Assembly (NCBI GenBank): GCA_965238305.1
Contig: CBDEHK010000001.1
Location: forward strand, 4,464,001-4,528,000
Source of the DNA: CBDCGJ01 sp965238305
GTDB taxonomy: Bacteria > Pseudomonadota > Alphaproteobacteria > GCA-2731375
Direction of reading: 5' to 3'
DNA length: 64,000 nt
Under the pieces are notes generated by a model. That model did no database searches. It worked only from the letters and a program-made list of their open reading frames with translations, and had not been told where the DNA came from. Positions 27,778 to 36,975 of the stretch are shown in pieces (position 1 is the first letter of the stretch; each line of letters begins with the position of its first letter). The position numbers were made by a program, and so were the translations under genes.

Positions 27778-28182
27778 TCAAGCACGAATATTTACGTACG
27801 TCCGCAACTTTACCGCAGGGTCGGCAAAGTACGTCATATGCAAAATGGCGTTCTGGTCGCCAACCACCCGACTGACATGCCCGCGCCCGTCGGTATCAGT
27901 GCTCCTCCACACCTCACCGATTGAAAACCTACGGACTTCTCCACTCCCCGTCTCGATCTCCACCTCACCTTTGATAAGGACTGCAAATCCGTCACCGGGA
28001 GCCCTATGCCAACCGCTATCCCATCCCGCTGGAACATTTAGAAATCCTGATTGGTCGTCAGTGAAACGAGATCGCCCAAGCGGTCGACCCTCCGCCGCGA
28101 AATTACTTGGCTCAAATGGTAGTTCGGTATCTCGGAATTGCGAAACGCCTTCGGTGTCTGAATAGATCTCGGTGTAAATCAA
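27778..28182 (-). CDS. Cupin-domain protein
   Basis: A 134-residue single-domain cupin of unknown function. The hydrophobic-glycine pattern PAGWDSGWHRAPGDGFAVLIKGEVEIETGSGE resembles cupin motif 1 in spirit, with only one His, and a second conserved segment (FSIGEVWRSTDTDGRGHVSR) follows. Both metal-binding motifs are degenerate, so metal dependence is uncertain. It has no obvious operon partner and lies between a tRNA scar and a decayed gene, so it may be part of the mobile block or a resident. Confidence 0.65.
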   Translation of the reverse strand: MIYTEIYSDTEGVSQFRDTELPFEPSNFAAEGRPLGRSRFTDDQSGFLNVPAGWDSGWHRAPGDGFAVLIKGEVEIETGSGEVRRFSIGEVWRSTDTDGRGHVSRVVGDQNAILHMTYFADPAVKLRTYVNIRA

Positions 28183-28386
28183 GGCAAATCCTCCAAATCG
28201 ATATATCGAGAGCGACTCTTACGGTAACGTTGGAATTCGGACGTTGGCAAGACTATGGCCGACCCCGAACCGTCGCCTTAGGGTCACGAGGAGACGAATT
28301 CGCATGCTGTCAAAGACGGCTGCTTCGTGCCATAGGCAGACATTGGGCAACATTTCCATACGCGTGGATTTGATGACGCGGAAGCG

Positions 28387-28900
28387 TTAAACTCGTTCCA
28401 TGAACGAAGGAATGCGAGGCATTTCATCACGCGTCAAGTCAGTTGCCTTGTCTGCTTCAAATCCTGGCGGACGGCCTAACCATGCTTCGAGGAGTGGATC
28501 GCTCGACAACGAAGCTTGCAATTCTTCTAATGCTAATTCATAGCCGTGTTCGGCTTTCGTCCATAAATTTTTGGCTGCACTAGGTCGCTTCTATGATTGT
28601 CTGCGTTCGGCAATTACATGATAGCCGTCCGCTCGCTTCATAGCCTTTAGATAATAGGCCCGGCCCTGCAGGAAGGCATCGTGGGCTGCAGCGTTCTCCA
28701 TCTCGAGCCGGGCCTGTTTGGAGATGTTCTTGAGGCTGCGCGAGCCCAGGTCCTCGAAGCCATAGGGCGACTAACGCCTGACCTGTTCGTAGACCACCGG
28801 CCGGTCAGGATCGAAATCTATGAAGACAGTGAATAGGCTGCAAAGCCGTCCGAACAAAACAAACACCGGCGCCCCAGGCGTGAACGTCTATCGCGACTGC
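28387..28900 (-). pseudogene. Decayed gene with class III adenylate cyclase/TPR-like fragments
   Basis: The minus strand gives coherent protein-like segments interrupted by stops and shifts: PVVYEQVRR, a stop, then SPYGFEDLGSRSLKNIS and AAHDAFLQGRAYYL, another break, then GYELALEELQASLSSD and a terminal piece ending at 28387. The FEDLG..LKNI pattern is that seen at the end of class III cyclase catalytic domains, and the AHDAFLQG segment resembles the start of the TPR region that often follows. The last piece does not match that picture, so this could be a fusion of remnants. Cyclase origin is suggested only. Confidence 0.4.
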
Positions 28901-28940
28901 TGATCGAGCTGAGGGAAAAATCCGGGCCTGCCGCAAAATA

Positions 28941-29435
28941 TTACTTGCCAGCTTTCATCGTCTTTACATTTCGCGCCTTTTTTTTGGTGCTCGCCGTAGC
29001 TTTCATCGTCTTTACATTTAGCGCCTTTTTTGCGGTGCTCGCCGTAGCTTTCGTCAGTTTTCTTCTTTTTTGCCGGATCAACGTATTTACCGGTTTGTTA
29101 TTTAGCGCCTCGACTGCCGATAGTTCGAACCTATGTTCTTCCAAATCTGCGTGGGAGACGAACTCCTTCAATAATTTGACATCCGGTGCCTTACTAACAT
29201 CGGCGCGGCGGATCAAAACCAAATTCATCAGACGGTCGTTCAGCGCCATCAATGGTGCGACGATCGCTTCACGGTGCGACTGAAATTCCTTTTTATTGAG
29301 TAAGGCCTCGATTTCCGATACGCACATCGCTGGGTCGTTTTCAAAGCGGTCAAGCAGCTCCCGCAACGCCCGGTCCTTGCGTTTATAAAGACCAGCGTCG
29401 GCCCAAGCTTGCCGGGCGGCGTCACGCAAATGCAT
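28941..29435 (-). CDS. eCIS operon protein with Lys-rich 16-residue repeats
   Basis: About 164 residues from ATG 29435, which follows a clear AGGAGG at 6 nt. The body (residues 1-125) is helical and mixed-charge. The C-terminal tail is very basic, with a 16-residue unit KATAST(A/K)KKA(L/R)NVKTM present twice and a third partial copy; at DNA level the period is 48 bp (28951-29060). The tail resembles histone-like or nucleic-acid-binding tails. No family is recognised. It is the last gene of the eCIS structural operon, 11 nt after the Ig-like protein gene, so it could be a fibre-tip, stabiliser or late regulator. Confidence 0.6.
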   Translation of the reverse strand: MHLRDAARQAWADAGLYKRKDRALRELLDRFENDPAMCVSEIEALLNKKEFQSHREAIVAPLMALNDRLMNLVLIRRADVSKAPDVKLLKEFVSHADLEEHRFELSAVEALNNKPVNTLIRQKRRKLTKATASTAKKALNVKTMKATASTKKKARNVKTMKAGK

Positions 29436-29445
29436 CGCAATCCTC

Positions 29446-30063
29446 CTATAAAAATTCGACCGTAACACGCCCAGGCGAAGCGCGCCCGTCGAGCGCGCGG
29501 ACGAGTATTCTAACTGACGCCACCGTTTCGTTCACGGATACCAGATCAATCTTGCCTTTGCCGTTCTTGATCCCGATCAGTCCGCCTTTCGTAGATAGCT
29601 TTCCACGTGACGTAATAACTTTGGCCTGGCCGTTAAAGGTTTTCGCAGCTCGCCCCTTCTGATCGACGACCTCTACTTTAATTGTCGTCCTATCTTTTCC
29701 ATCCCCTTCAATTTCCTGTTTGGAAGCGGTAAGGCGGAAGGAAGGTTTGTCGATCAGGGTTTTTTTCTTCACATCCACAAGTGCGTTTTGCGGCTGATCG
29801 TCGGGATTATCGATACGTATCAGGCCAGCATTTGCAATATCTTGATTTGTCAGCATTTCAGTAACCGACGACTGATCATTAAACCGCTCGATAAACTCGC
29901 TTACCGAATATTTTGGTAATTTCTTCTTTTTATCGATGCTTGTCTCTTGATGCCGATGAATAATGATACCGGACTTTTTGTCATAAAGCACATAAAGGGC
30001 CAGGATATTAAGCTCCTCTTCTGCCTGTGCTCCTGCTTCCGGCTTGTTCGGTTTTTGCGCCAT
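29446..30063 (-). CDS. eCIS operon protein with C-terminal Ig-like (invasin-type) domain
   Basis: A 205-residue protein. The N-terminal 100 residues are polar and mixed alpha/beta (IIIHRHQETSIDKKKKLPKY). The C-terminal ~100 residues match a bacterial Ig-like pattern of the Big_1/invasin kind: SKQEIEGDGKDRTTIKVEV, GQAKVITSRGKLS, then alternating strands to VTVEFL. It has no signal peptide, as expected for an intracellularly assembled particle protein. It sits between the fibre and the Lys-rich protein, with 9-11 nt gaps. A role as fibre accessory or host-contact protein is plausible but inferred from position. Confidence 0.6.
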   Translation of the reverse strand: MAQKPNKPEAGAQAEEELNILALYVLYDKKSGIIIHRHQETSIDKKKKLPKYSVSEFIERFNDQSSVTEMLTNQDIANAGLIRIDNPDDQPQNALVDVKKKTLIDKPSFRLTASKQEIEGDGKDRTTIKVEVVDQKGRAAKTFNGQAKVITSRGKLSTKGGLIGIKNGKGKIDLVSVNETVASVRILVRALDGRASPGRVTVEFL

Positions 30064-30072
30064 CAGTTCCTC

Positions 30073-31839
30073 CTATTCGTAGAAAACTACGCCAATTGCA
30101 GCGCAGCTAAGATCGGTATGGACATTTCTCAGGCGAAATACGATCTCACGCCCTGTTCCACGCAAATACTGCCTTTTGACATTAGAATTAGCTCCTTCAC
30201 CGCCAAAATGGTCACCGTCCCATATCCAACTGGGCTGAATAACACCGTCCACTCGGAAAATATCGGCTGCAACACCATTATCTCTGTCGAAGTCGGTGAG
30301 GGAATCCAACATAACGATGGAAACAAAAGCGAAGAAAGCCCGGTCACTGCCTAAATCAACAGTCGCGCTCGTCGTTCCGCCATTATTGAATAAATGCCGC
30401 GCCTTCACCCGTCGCGCCGGGTTGCCGTCAACCCGATGACCGTTCGCCGTGATCCTACCGTTTTCACCGTTTAGGTGAATTCGCTCTGCATTGGCGGCAT
30501 CGCGAACGATAATATCGCCTTCATTACCGTTCGCACCAACCCGCAGCACCGCATATTTGCCGTCAAAATCAAAAACAAATTGCCCAGCGTTATCGGCTAC
30601 TCTGATGTCTCCCTCATTGCCGGAATGGCCGACTTTCAATAGTGCATTATGTCCATTCATGTAGAAAACATCGCGGCCCTCGGCATCATTGACGATGAGG
30701 TCGCCTTCGTTGCCCTCGTGGCCAACTCTAATATAGGCATACTTCCCATCGGCTTTGATGACATCGCGACCGTTATTATCGTAAATGATCAAATCACCTT
30801 CATTGCCATTAGCGCCCAAATACATCGCACCACTCGAGGCGGTAATCTTGACAGAATTTCTGCCGGCATGATCGTACATCCTAATGTCGCCAGCGTTGCC
30901 ATTTGCGCCAACATTCAAGATCGACCCGGATGACGTGAAGTTCAGCACCTGCCGGCCCGAGCTGTCGGTGACGCGAAAATCGCCGCCATTGCCGGTCGCA
31001 CCAACATTTAGGCGTGATGACGACGAGTCGAAATCAAAAACGTCCCTGGCGCCACTGTCTTGCATGACGACATTTTCTGCCCGCATTTCCATGCGCGAAA
31101 AAATCGAATTGCCGTACCGCGTAATAGAAACCACATCGCTTGCCTGCGGTACTGAAAATGTCAATCCACCGCTATCGCGACCGGTAATATAACCGGAATC
31201 CTGATCAGCAACATCGGTTCCCGATAACTCCGCACGCTTGATGCGCACCGACCCAGCGGGTTTGCCGGCTAATTTGCGGCGGTGCGGCAATGATGGATCA
31301 TATGCTGCCAGACTAGTCAAAAGACCGCCGGAGTTAATAACCGCAATTGCCAAAACTACCGACGCGCCGTCATCGACATATGCACCGGTACCTGTGACCG
31401 GCTGCAACCTAATCCACGGTACGATTTCCGTACGACCGCCCGACCCTTCGTCAAAACGGGTAATTTCGCTGAAGGAAATTGTGACATATACTGCAATGCC
31501 AGCTTGTCCGGCGAGTGGCACGACGGCAGGGACCGGAATTTCATCATGCTGCGCGCCGGGAGGATTGACACCGATATCCGCGGTTCCGGAATCAGCCAGA
31601 AAAACTGCCCGGCCTTCAATATCGATGGCCGCACCTGCGGCAACTATCACTGAACTGTCACCGGGGGCGCCACTAACCGTAAGCCCGTGTCCGATCCCCC
31701 AGTCACGCAGGCTCGCGCTTTGCACCCGATCGATCGGCAAATAATAATCTATTTGATCCTGGTATAGATTTTGGCTCGTGAATTCAAAGGAAAATGGTGC
31801 TTCGTAATATCGGTTTCGTTTAATTTTGGGAATAGGCAC
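30073..31839 (-). CDS. eCIS tail-fibre-like protein with six 31-residue repeats
   Basis: A 588-residue candidate receptor-binding fibre (position of Afp13/Pvc13). Residues 1-250 are a beta-rich, baseplate-proximal part. Residues 272-458 contain six tandem repeats with exact 31-residue period, with the anchoring VG/LG at 280, 311, 342, 373, 404 and 435 and consensus G-x-x-G-N-x-G-D-x-x-V-x-D-x-x-G-R. Residues 470-588 form a C-terminal globular domain (HLFNNGGTTSATVDL). The repeats suggest a trimeric beta-structured shaft. The gene follows the second baseplate gene by 16 nt. This protein probably sets target specificity, an inference from position and shape. Confidence 0.72.
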   Translation of the reverse strand: MPIPKIKRNRYYEAPFSFEFTSQNLYQDQIDYYLPIDRVQSASLRDWGIGHGLTVSGAPGDSSVIVAAGAAIDIEGRAVFLADSGTADIGVNPPGAQHDEIPVPAVVPLAGQAGIAVYVTISFSEITRFDEGSGGRTEIVPWIRLQPVTGTGAYVDDGASVVLAIAVINSGGLLTSLAAYDPSLPHRRKLAGKPAGSVRIKRAELSGTDVADQDSGYITGRDSGGLTFSVPQASDVVSITRYGNSIFSRMEMRAENVVMQDSGARDVFDFDSSSSRLNVGATGNGGDFRVTDSSGRQVLNFTSSGSILNVGANGNAGDIRMYDHAGRNSVKITASSGAMYLGANGNEGDLIIYDNNGRDVIKADGKYAYIRVGHEGNEGDLIVNDAEGRDVFYMNGHNALLKVGHSGNEGDIRVADNAGQFVFDFDGKYAVLRVGANGNEGDIIVRDAANAERIHLNGENGRITANGHRVDGNPARRVKARHLFNNGGTTSATVDLGSDRAFFAFVSIVMLDSLTDFDRDNGVAADIFRVDGVIQPSWIWDGDHFGGEGANSNVKRQYLRGTGREIVFRLRNVHTDLSCAAIGVVFYE

Positions 31840-31855
31840 TGCTCATCTCCTCCGG

Positions 31856-33952
31856 TTAAAAATCTATCCAATAGGTCGCATGGGAAGGTTTCGCTTCATC
31901 AAGGACGGAAAGAACACCGCGCAAAACGGCGCGCCGCTCGTCATGGGTTGTCGGGCGTGTGCTGGAAAAGTGAGTTACGACCCCGAATTCTCCGTGCCGC
32001 GCCCGCCAATTGCGCGTCGGTGTTCCTTTCCCCACTTCACCAAGATCGGCAATAATAATCTCACCTTCCGCGTCCCGGCGCATAGACGTCGGATTGACTA
32101 GGCCTTTGTCTTCACAAACAGGTGTTATCGTCGGAATAGCTGGCGCGATATCGACCTGGAAAATTTTTGGGTCATTGGCGATGGTGCGATTGAGTGCATC
32201 GGCCATCACCACCCCGTTGCGGTAACCGCGGTCGCATATGAGAAATGAGGTAGGTGAATCCGCAATGATGCCAACAGGATAAACAAGTGGATTATCCCCA
32301 GGCGCCACAGCCGCGAGCAAAGGCGTCGCCGTCCAACCGCCCGCCGGATCAATGCGGAAAAGTTCCGCTGGCGTTGTCGTCGATTGATCCTGCGCATCAG
32401 CAACAATGAACCTGCTTGCTCCGTCCGAGGCCAAAGCCGTCGCCTCGGCAATTATTGGCAGGGCATGTATAGATTGCGCCAGGGGCCCCTCGGTAATGAC
32501 TATGATGCGGGTTTGATTAGATGGCCCGGATGGTGGGTCACCGACTAGATGCGCTCCACGGTCGAGCACAATAAATGCGCCTGAGGCGTCAGATATCAGG
32601 TCGACAGGCCGCACCGCCGAAAATGCCGGTACTGAGCTTGCATTAATGACAGTGGTCAGCGCATAACCAGGTGGCGCAAAACGGAAAATTGCGCTGTCTT
32701 GTGAGAAAAGCCCGGTGATCGTCCCATAGTCGACAACACTTACACGATCCGTCGCATCTGTCGTGCAGGCAGCCGGTTGCTCAAACGGAGCTCCCACATG
32801 TATCGGTGCTGGAACCGGCATCGGCGAAGTGCCGACGATGGCAAACGGTATCGCGCCCGTGCTCGACAGCTGCCACAAAGCAGGCGGACGATTTTCCAAC
32901 GTATTATCTTCACCTTCATCGCAAGCGAAATAAGTATTCGCACTATCGGCAGCAAAACCAGTCAGAAAGCCAAGCCCGGTTGTTTCTGTACCGTTCGGCA
33001 TAGGTCCTTCAAATTGAATATCTGAAGCATGGGCGATTTCATGAAGCGCGAAGGGTTCTGTCGCCTTCCTTTCGACGCGGTATAAGGACGTGCCGTCATC
33101 AATAGCAATCCGTGGATTTGCCTCGGAGACGGCGTAGATACCAAGATAGGTATGCAAGCCTTTCTTTAGCCCGCGCTGTTTATACACTTGAACCATATCG
33201 CTGATCAGACGGCGCTTTTGAAATTCGGTCCACTCCGGATGCAACTCCAACGCCACCCATTGGGCAAACCAACTTAGGTAATCTTCGCTTGGGGCATTGC
33301 GCGGCGCAAGCGGCGCGCGCCAAGGATTGAAAAGTTCGTGTATTCGCTCAATGATCCAGCGGCTATCGGCATCATCGCGATCGGGAGAGCCGAGTTGCAC
33401 GCCGTCGACGACACGAACGCGCATCGCATTCGCTGCTAGCGAATAACTGCCGGAGAGCCCGAAACGGAGATACACAATCGGCCCGTCGATCGCGTCGATA
33501 ATCAAATATTCTGAATCTGCACCACGTTTCAACGACAATGGCGCAGCGCTCCATAGCAGCGAGGGATCCGTCACGCGAATACGGGTTTGCCCGGGCGCCA
33601 GATCGGCCAGGCGCATTTGCCCGGCGCCATATGGCCCACCACTTAGTGCGGCAGTCAAAATAACATCTTGTCCGGAAATATTATCGACGACCACACGCTC
33701 GGTGGTGCCTTCAATCGTAACAATGTCGCCGGGCAGGAAGACAATTGCCGCCTCTACCGTGGCAACGGATATGAGATTTCCGGCCGCCGACAAAATCGGT
33801 GCGTTCAGACGCGCAGCCTCGGTTTCATATCGAACGCCCCATAAAATACGCTCAAAGACCTTTAATAAGCGGCTGGTATAACCGCTCGGGTCGTTATCGC
33901 CACTCCAGTGAACCGGCGGCAGGTGTTTTAAGAATTCTCCAGGTGCGTTCAT
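31856..33952 (-). CDS. eCIS second baseplate protein (Afp12/Pvc12-like) with embedded modules
   Basis: About 698 residues from ATG 33952, which follows AGGTGAG by 4 nt; a GTG at 33961 is also in frame. The order is a short tail-protein-I-like N-terminus (LKHLPPVHWSGD), a beta-rich insert (about residues 46-184), the conserved core WFAQWVALELHPEW and YKQRGLKKGLHTYL (about residues 227-270), then a long region (about 320-660) with repeated Asp-rich strands such as GFAADSANTYFACDE and GIIADSPTSFLICD, typical of an NHL/SMP-30-like beta-propeller. The insert is homologous to one in the sheath protein. It is immediately downstream of the baseplate J gene. Confidence 0.78.
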   Translation of the reverse strand: MNAPGEFLKHLPPVHWSGDNDPSGYTSRLLKVFERILWGVRYETEAARLNAPILSAAGNLISVATVEAAIVFLPGDIVTIEGTTERVVVDNISGQDVILTAALSGGPYGAGQMRLADLAPGQTRIRVTDPSLLWSAAPLSLKRGADSEYLIIDAIDGPIVYLRFGLSGSYSLAANAMRVRVVDGVQLGSPDRDDADSRWIIERIHELFNPWRAPLAPRNAPSEDYLSWFAQWVALELHPEWTEFQKRRLISDMVQVYKQRGLKKGLHTYLGIYAVSEANPRIAIDDGTSLYRVERKATEPFALHEIAHASDIQFEGPMPNGTETTGLGFLTGFAADSANTYFACDEGEDNTLENRPPALWQLSSTGAIPFAIVGTSPMPVPAPIHVGAPFEQPAACTTDATDRVSVVDYGTITGLFSQDSAIFRFAPPGYALTTVINASSVPAFSAVRPVDLISDASGAFIVLDRGAHLVGDPPSGPSNQTRIIVITEGPLAQSIHALPIIAEATALASDGASRFIVADAQDQSTTTPAELFRIDPAGGWTATPLLAAVAPGDNPLVYPVGIIADSPTSFLICDRGYRNGVVMADALNRTIANDPKIFQVDIAPAIPTITPVCEDKGLVNPTSMRRDAEGEIIIADLGEVGKGTPTRNWRARHGEFGVVTHFSSTRPTTHDERRAVLRGVLSVLDEAKPSHATYWIDF

Positions 33953-33961
33953 TTTTCTCAC

Positions 33962-36091
33962 CTAGGCGATGGATACGGTTATGGCATGAGCAGGGCCGCT
34001 GCACACCAATTCATAATCTGCTAATTGAAGCCAAACGCTGGGAACTCCGACCGGAAACGGGCGGTCTACGGGCGTGTATAGCGGCGTTGCGGCAGCGATG
34101 CTAATATCGGCGATGAAGCCGATTTCATTGTCCGGTTGAACAAAATCGAAGATTTCCGAAATCATAACATCCCCGCCGACCTGCCAGCCGGTTTCATCGG
34201 CGCGCCCACGCACGGGATGTAAGAAGCGTTGCAGCTTGTCTCTCAACTCATTTTCATAGGCGAGGCTAAACGTCGGATCTTCGACGAGCCCACGATTGAC
34301 AGCTTGCTGCCAGACCCGAACATCAAGCGTGACATTGACGGGAAGATATCGCGGACCGACAACCTGCAGCAAAGATGTGGTAATGCGCCGCGTCTGCAGA
34401 TAATCAGATACCTCGCGAATAAGCTTCGGTGCAGGTTGCGGTGTCGGTTCATCAATATCTTCATTGGGGACGATAATAAGTTGCATATTTCCGGAACTGC
34501 GGTTGAGCGCGCCAAAGGTCCAGGGATCGCCGGCCACAATACCTGCCGGCAACACGTCGTAATTGCTCCACAATCTGGGCCCCAGCGCGCGCACAATCGC
34601 CAGATCGGTCGTCGTTTCAATTGCAAGATATTCCGCGTCTTCTTCGGTTACTGCGCGATATCGGTTGCGCAACACCTCCGGTCCACGGCGCTTGGCTCTT
34701 TCAATCGGCTCCTCATCTGAGCCGCTTTTGCCAATATTCGGATTGGAAACGCCGATCACGCCGGGGAATAGCGCCAGTGGCACTGTGACGGATGCCGGCG
34801 CGACATTGCCGCGCTCACCGCCCGCTGCATATCGATATGTCGATGCGCGAATTTCACTTCCCACCGGTGGAATTCTACCACGCCCGTCCGGCGAGGTGGT
34901 GGCATCGAAATTTCCAAGCTGAATTTCGGCAGTGACGGGATCCAACCGGAACGCTTTTGCATCATCCGCCGGCAATTCACCGGTGCGCGTCCAGCTTTCC
35001 CACGGACCAAGCAATCCCCCGCCGACAGGCTCGCGTACCTCAACAGTCAGGTGATCGTAGAAACTTGACGCCGCCAAGTCCTTGTAAAGCGGTCGATTTC
35101 TTAGAGCAAATAACTGAAATGCGGACCCGTCACTTTCGCCGAGGAATTCAGCACTGTTGACCGTCAGCGCGTTGGTTGCTTTAGCACTGTTGAAAAGAAT
35201 AAATTCAATTTCAAACTCCAACGCGAATGCCGAAAGGTTCGATACACGAACGCCAACCCAGTGTAACGCGCGAGCATAGGAATCGAGCGCCGAATTCGCG
35301 TAAATCGAGCTGCCGCCCGCATCTTCCCAAACGGATTTCGGTGATTGCGCTGTCCAGGCAGGTGGCACAGTCAAATTGACGACACCAGTTCGATTCAAAT
35401 GATTAGTTTCGTCAATCGCACCTGGTACTTGTGGCCAGGCGGACGGCAGGGTGGTTCCGACCGAATAATGCCATGTTACATCCGCATCACCGGCGGGAAT
35501 AAAATCGCGCATTCGGACTTTTAACGTCATCGGATCTGTGAACGGCGCATCAAATCCAAGCGTCAGCATGACGCTTTGTCCTGCCGGGATACTGAGACGT
35601 AAGCGCGATAATGGTGCGGTGATCAGCTTTTTTGAAATGTTGGTATATTTGTTGAAAATAACTTTGCCGATCGATAAAGCAGCGATCATATTCGCTGCTA
35701 ACAAATCTACGTTTTCATCCGTTTCGAAAACCACAGGCGGATTATCGTCGACCTGGGCCGTTGACGCGCGTGCGCCGCGGGGGATGGTCACCGGCGGCTG
35801 GCCCGGCGCCATCGTATAAGTCAGCATTAACGACGCCGGACTTGCCGGGTCCCGCGTCACACCGATGAGATTGAGAAACGACATGTAGTTCCGGTCGGTC
35901 ACCCGATTGAGCCGGTAGGACATACCTTCGACGAGCCAAGCGAAAAGCTCAAGCATAACGACCAGCGGGTCGCTTGGAGACAGGTCCGTATGCTCCGGCG
36001 CATATTGTGGCGTTATCCGGCGAGCTTCATCGACTAGCTCGCGCCATGTGCGATCGTCCAAAATTGGTGGTTCAAGTCGGCCTCGAGCCAT
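33962..36091 (-). CDS. eCIS baseplate J-like protein (Afp11/Pvc11)
   Basis: A 709-residue baseplate wedge protein. The N-terminus (LEPPILDDRTWRELVDEA, then HTDLSPSDPLVVMLELFAWLVEGMSYRLN) is the signature of Afp11-like gpJ homologues. A central strand-rich part leads to RAKRRGPEVLRNRYRAVTEEDAEYLA and a C-terminal baseplate-J segment with an alpha/beta fold (YLPVNVTLDVRVWQQ). It would form the baseplate ring with the gp25-like and Afp12-like proteins. It sits between these genes. Confidence 0.88.
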   Translation of the reverse strand: MARGRLEPPILDDRTWRELVDEARRITPQYAPEHTDLSPSDPLVVMLELFAWLVEGMSYRLNRVTDRNYMSFLNLIGVTRDPASPASLMLTYTMAPGQPPVTIPRGARASTAQVDDNPPVVFETDENVDLLAANMIAALSIGKVIFNKYTNISKKLITAPLSRLRLSIPAGQSVMLTLGFDAPFTDPMTLKVRMRDFIPAGDADVTWHYSVGTTLPSAWPQVPGAIDETNHLNRTGVVNLTVPPAWTAQSPKSVWEDAGGSSIYANSALDSYARALHWVGVRVSNLSAFALEFEIEFILFNSAKATNALTVNSAEFLGESDGSAFQLFALRNRPLYKDLAASSFYDHLTVEVREPVGGGLLGPWESWTRTGELPADDAKAFRLDPVTAEIQLGNFDATTSPDGRGRIPPVGSEIRASTYRYAAGGERGNVAPASVTVPLALFPGVIGVSNPNIGKSGSDEEPIERAKRRGPEVLRNRYRAVTEEDAEYLAIETTTDLAIVRALGPRLWSNYDVLPAGIVAGDPWTFGALNRSSGNMQLIIVPNEDIDEPTPQPAPKLIREVSDYLQTRRITTSLLQVVGPRYLPVNVTLDVRVWQQAVNRGLVEDPTFSLAYENELRDKLQRFLHPVRGRADETGWQVGGDVMISEIFDFVQPDNEIGFIADISIAAATPLYTPVDRPFPVGVPSVWLQLADYELVCSGPAHAITVSIA

Positions 36092-36102
36092 CCTATTTCT
36101 CC

Positions 36103-36504
36103 TTAAGGCGACAATATGAGCGGAAGTTCAACGCGATCTTCTTCCAGTGTTGAATTGATTTTGTAATGCGCACTGATCAACAGACGTCCCCCGGCATTGT
36201 CGTTTTCAACGTTAACCTGGAGAACTTTGATCCGAGGCTCCCACCGCGCCAATGCCTGCATGACATAATTTCTGGCGAGATTAGCGCTCGCCCGGTTGTT
36301 CGGTGCATGAACGAGGGTATTTAGCGCGCAGCCAAAATCCGGCCGCATCACGCGCGTACCTCTTTCCGTACCAAGAATAATCAAAACAGACTGGCGAATT
36401 TTTTCTGCCCCAAAACTGCGCGCAAGACGGCCCGAACCGTCCAACTGGAGCGGATGATGCAACCCTTCGCCGAGGGCCTTACCTGAAGGTGTTAAGCCCG
36501 CCAT
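36103..36504 (-). CDS. eCIS gp25-like baseplate wedge protein (Afp9/Pvc9)
   Basis: About 133 residues. ATG 36504 with AAAGGAG upstream is preferred to the 36546 frame start. The GPW/gp25 pattern is clear: IRQSVLIILGTERGTRVMRP, then FGCALNTLVHAPN and a C-terminal strand-rich part. The EPR-like motif at WEPRIKVLQVNV is conserved in the family. gp25 nucleates sheath assembly on the baseplate. It lies upstream of the baseplate J gene by 11 nt. Confidence 0.88.
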   Translation of the reverse strand: MAGLTPSGKALGEGLHHPLQLDGSGRLARSFGAEKIRQSVLIILGTERGTRVMRPDFGCALNTLVHAPNNRASANLARNYVMQALARWEPRIKVLQVNVENDNAGGRLLISAHYKINSTLEEDRVELPLILSP

Positions 36505-36529
36505 GGCCGCTCCTTTTTCAACAAAACAA

Positions 36530-36961
36530 TCATGCCCCCTCCGCATATACGCTTGATTGACCGGCGTTGGATATGGCAGCGTCGACGGATACCGTGATCA
36601 CGGCGCTGACAGACGTATTGGTGTTTGTTTGTGTTGCACTGCCGCCCACGGTTGTTGAATCTTGCTCTCTAAGGATCTGAAGGCCATTGCAAAAAACCGT
36701 CGGAGTTGCCGCAATGATCGCGCCAACAAGCGGCGCTGGCGGCGGTGCCACCAGAGTGAAGACACCGCTTGAAGCACTTACGTCCGCCGCTAGTGTGACC
36801 TGGGACATTAAAACCGGCGCACCTTCGATAAATATGTCCGGCGATGGCATATCCACTTCGGTAAGTGTAAAATTATCTACCATCGTCGGGACTGAACCGG
36901 CGGTCGGAATTGGGTTGGACTTCGACAACGTACGTCCGACGACTGCGGCTTTGTTCAACAT
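36530..36961 (-). CDS. Small eCIS protein, PAAR-like spike tip (Afp10 position)
   Basis: A 143-residue beta-rich protein without Cys-rich or enzymatic motifs. The segment PTVFCNGLQILREQDSTTVGG resembles the VFVNGKPxAR strand of PAAR-like proteins, and position between spike and gp25 genes is where a tip protein is expected. The assignment is tentative as the PAAR motif itself is not explicit. Start ATG 36961 follows AGGGAGA. Confidence 0.55.
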   Translation of the reverse strand: MLNKAAVVGRTLSKSNPIPTAGSVPTMVDNFTLTEVDMPSPDIFIEGAPVLMSQVTLAADVSASSGVFTLVAPPPAPLVGAIIAATPTVFCNGLQILREQDSTTVGGSATQTNTNTSVSAVITVSVDAAISNAGQSSVYAEGA

Positions 36962-36975
36962 GAAAGATTGTCTCC

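Noticed and set aside
28951..29060. CRISPR array, suggested by the 48-bp period
   Set aside because: The repeat is in-frame coding sequence with only 2-3 adjoining units and no spacers.
30649..31744. Plus-strand frames opposite the fibre gene
   Set aside because: They mirror the repeat-coding minus strand and have no independent start signals or domains.
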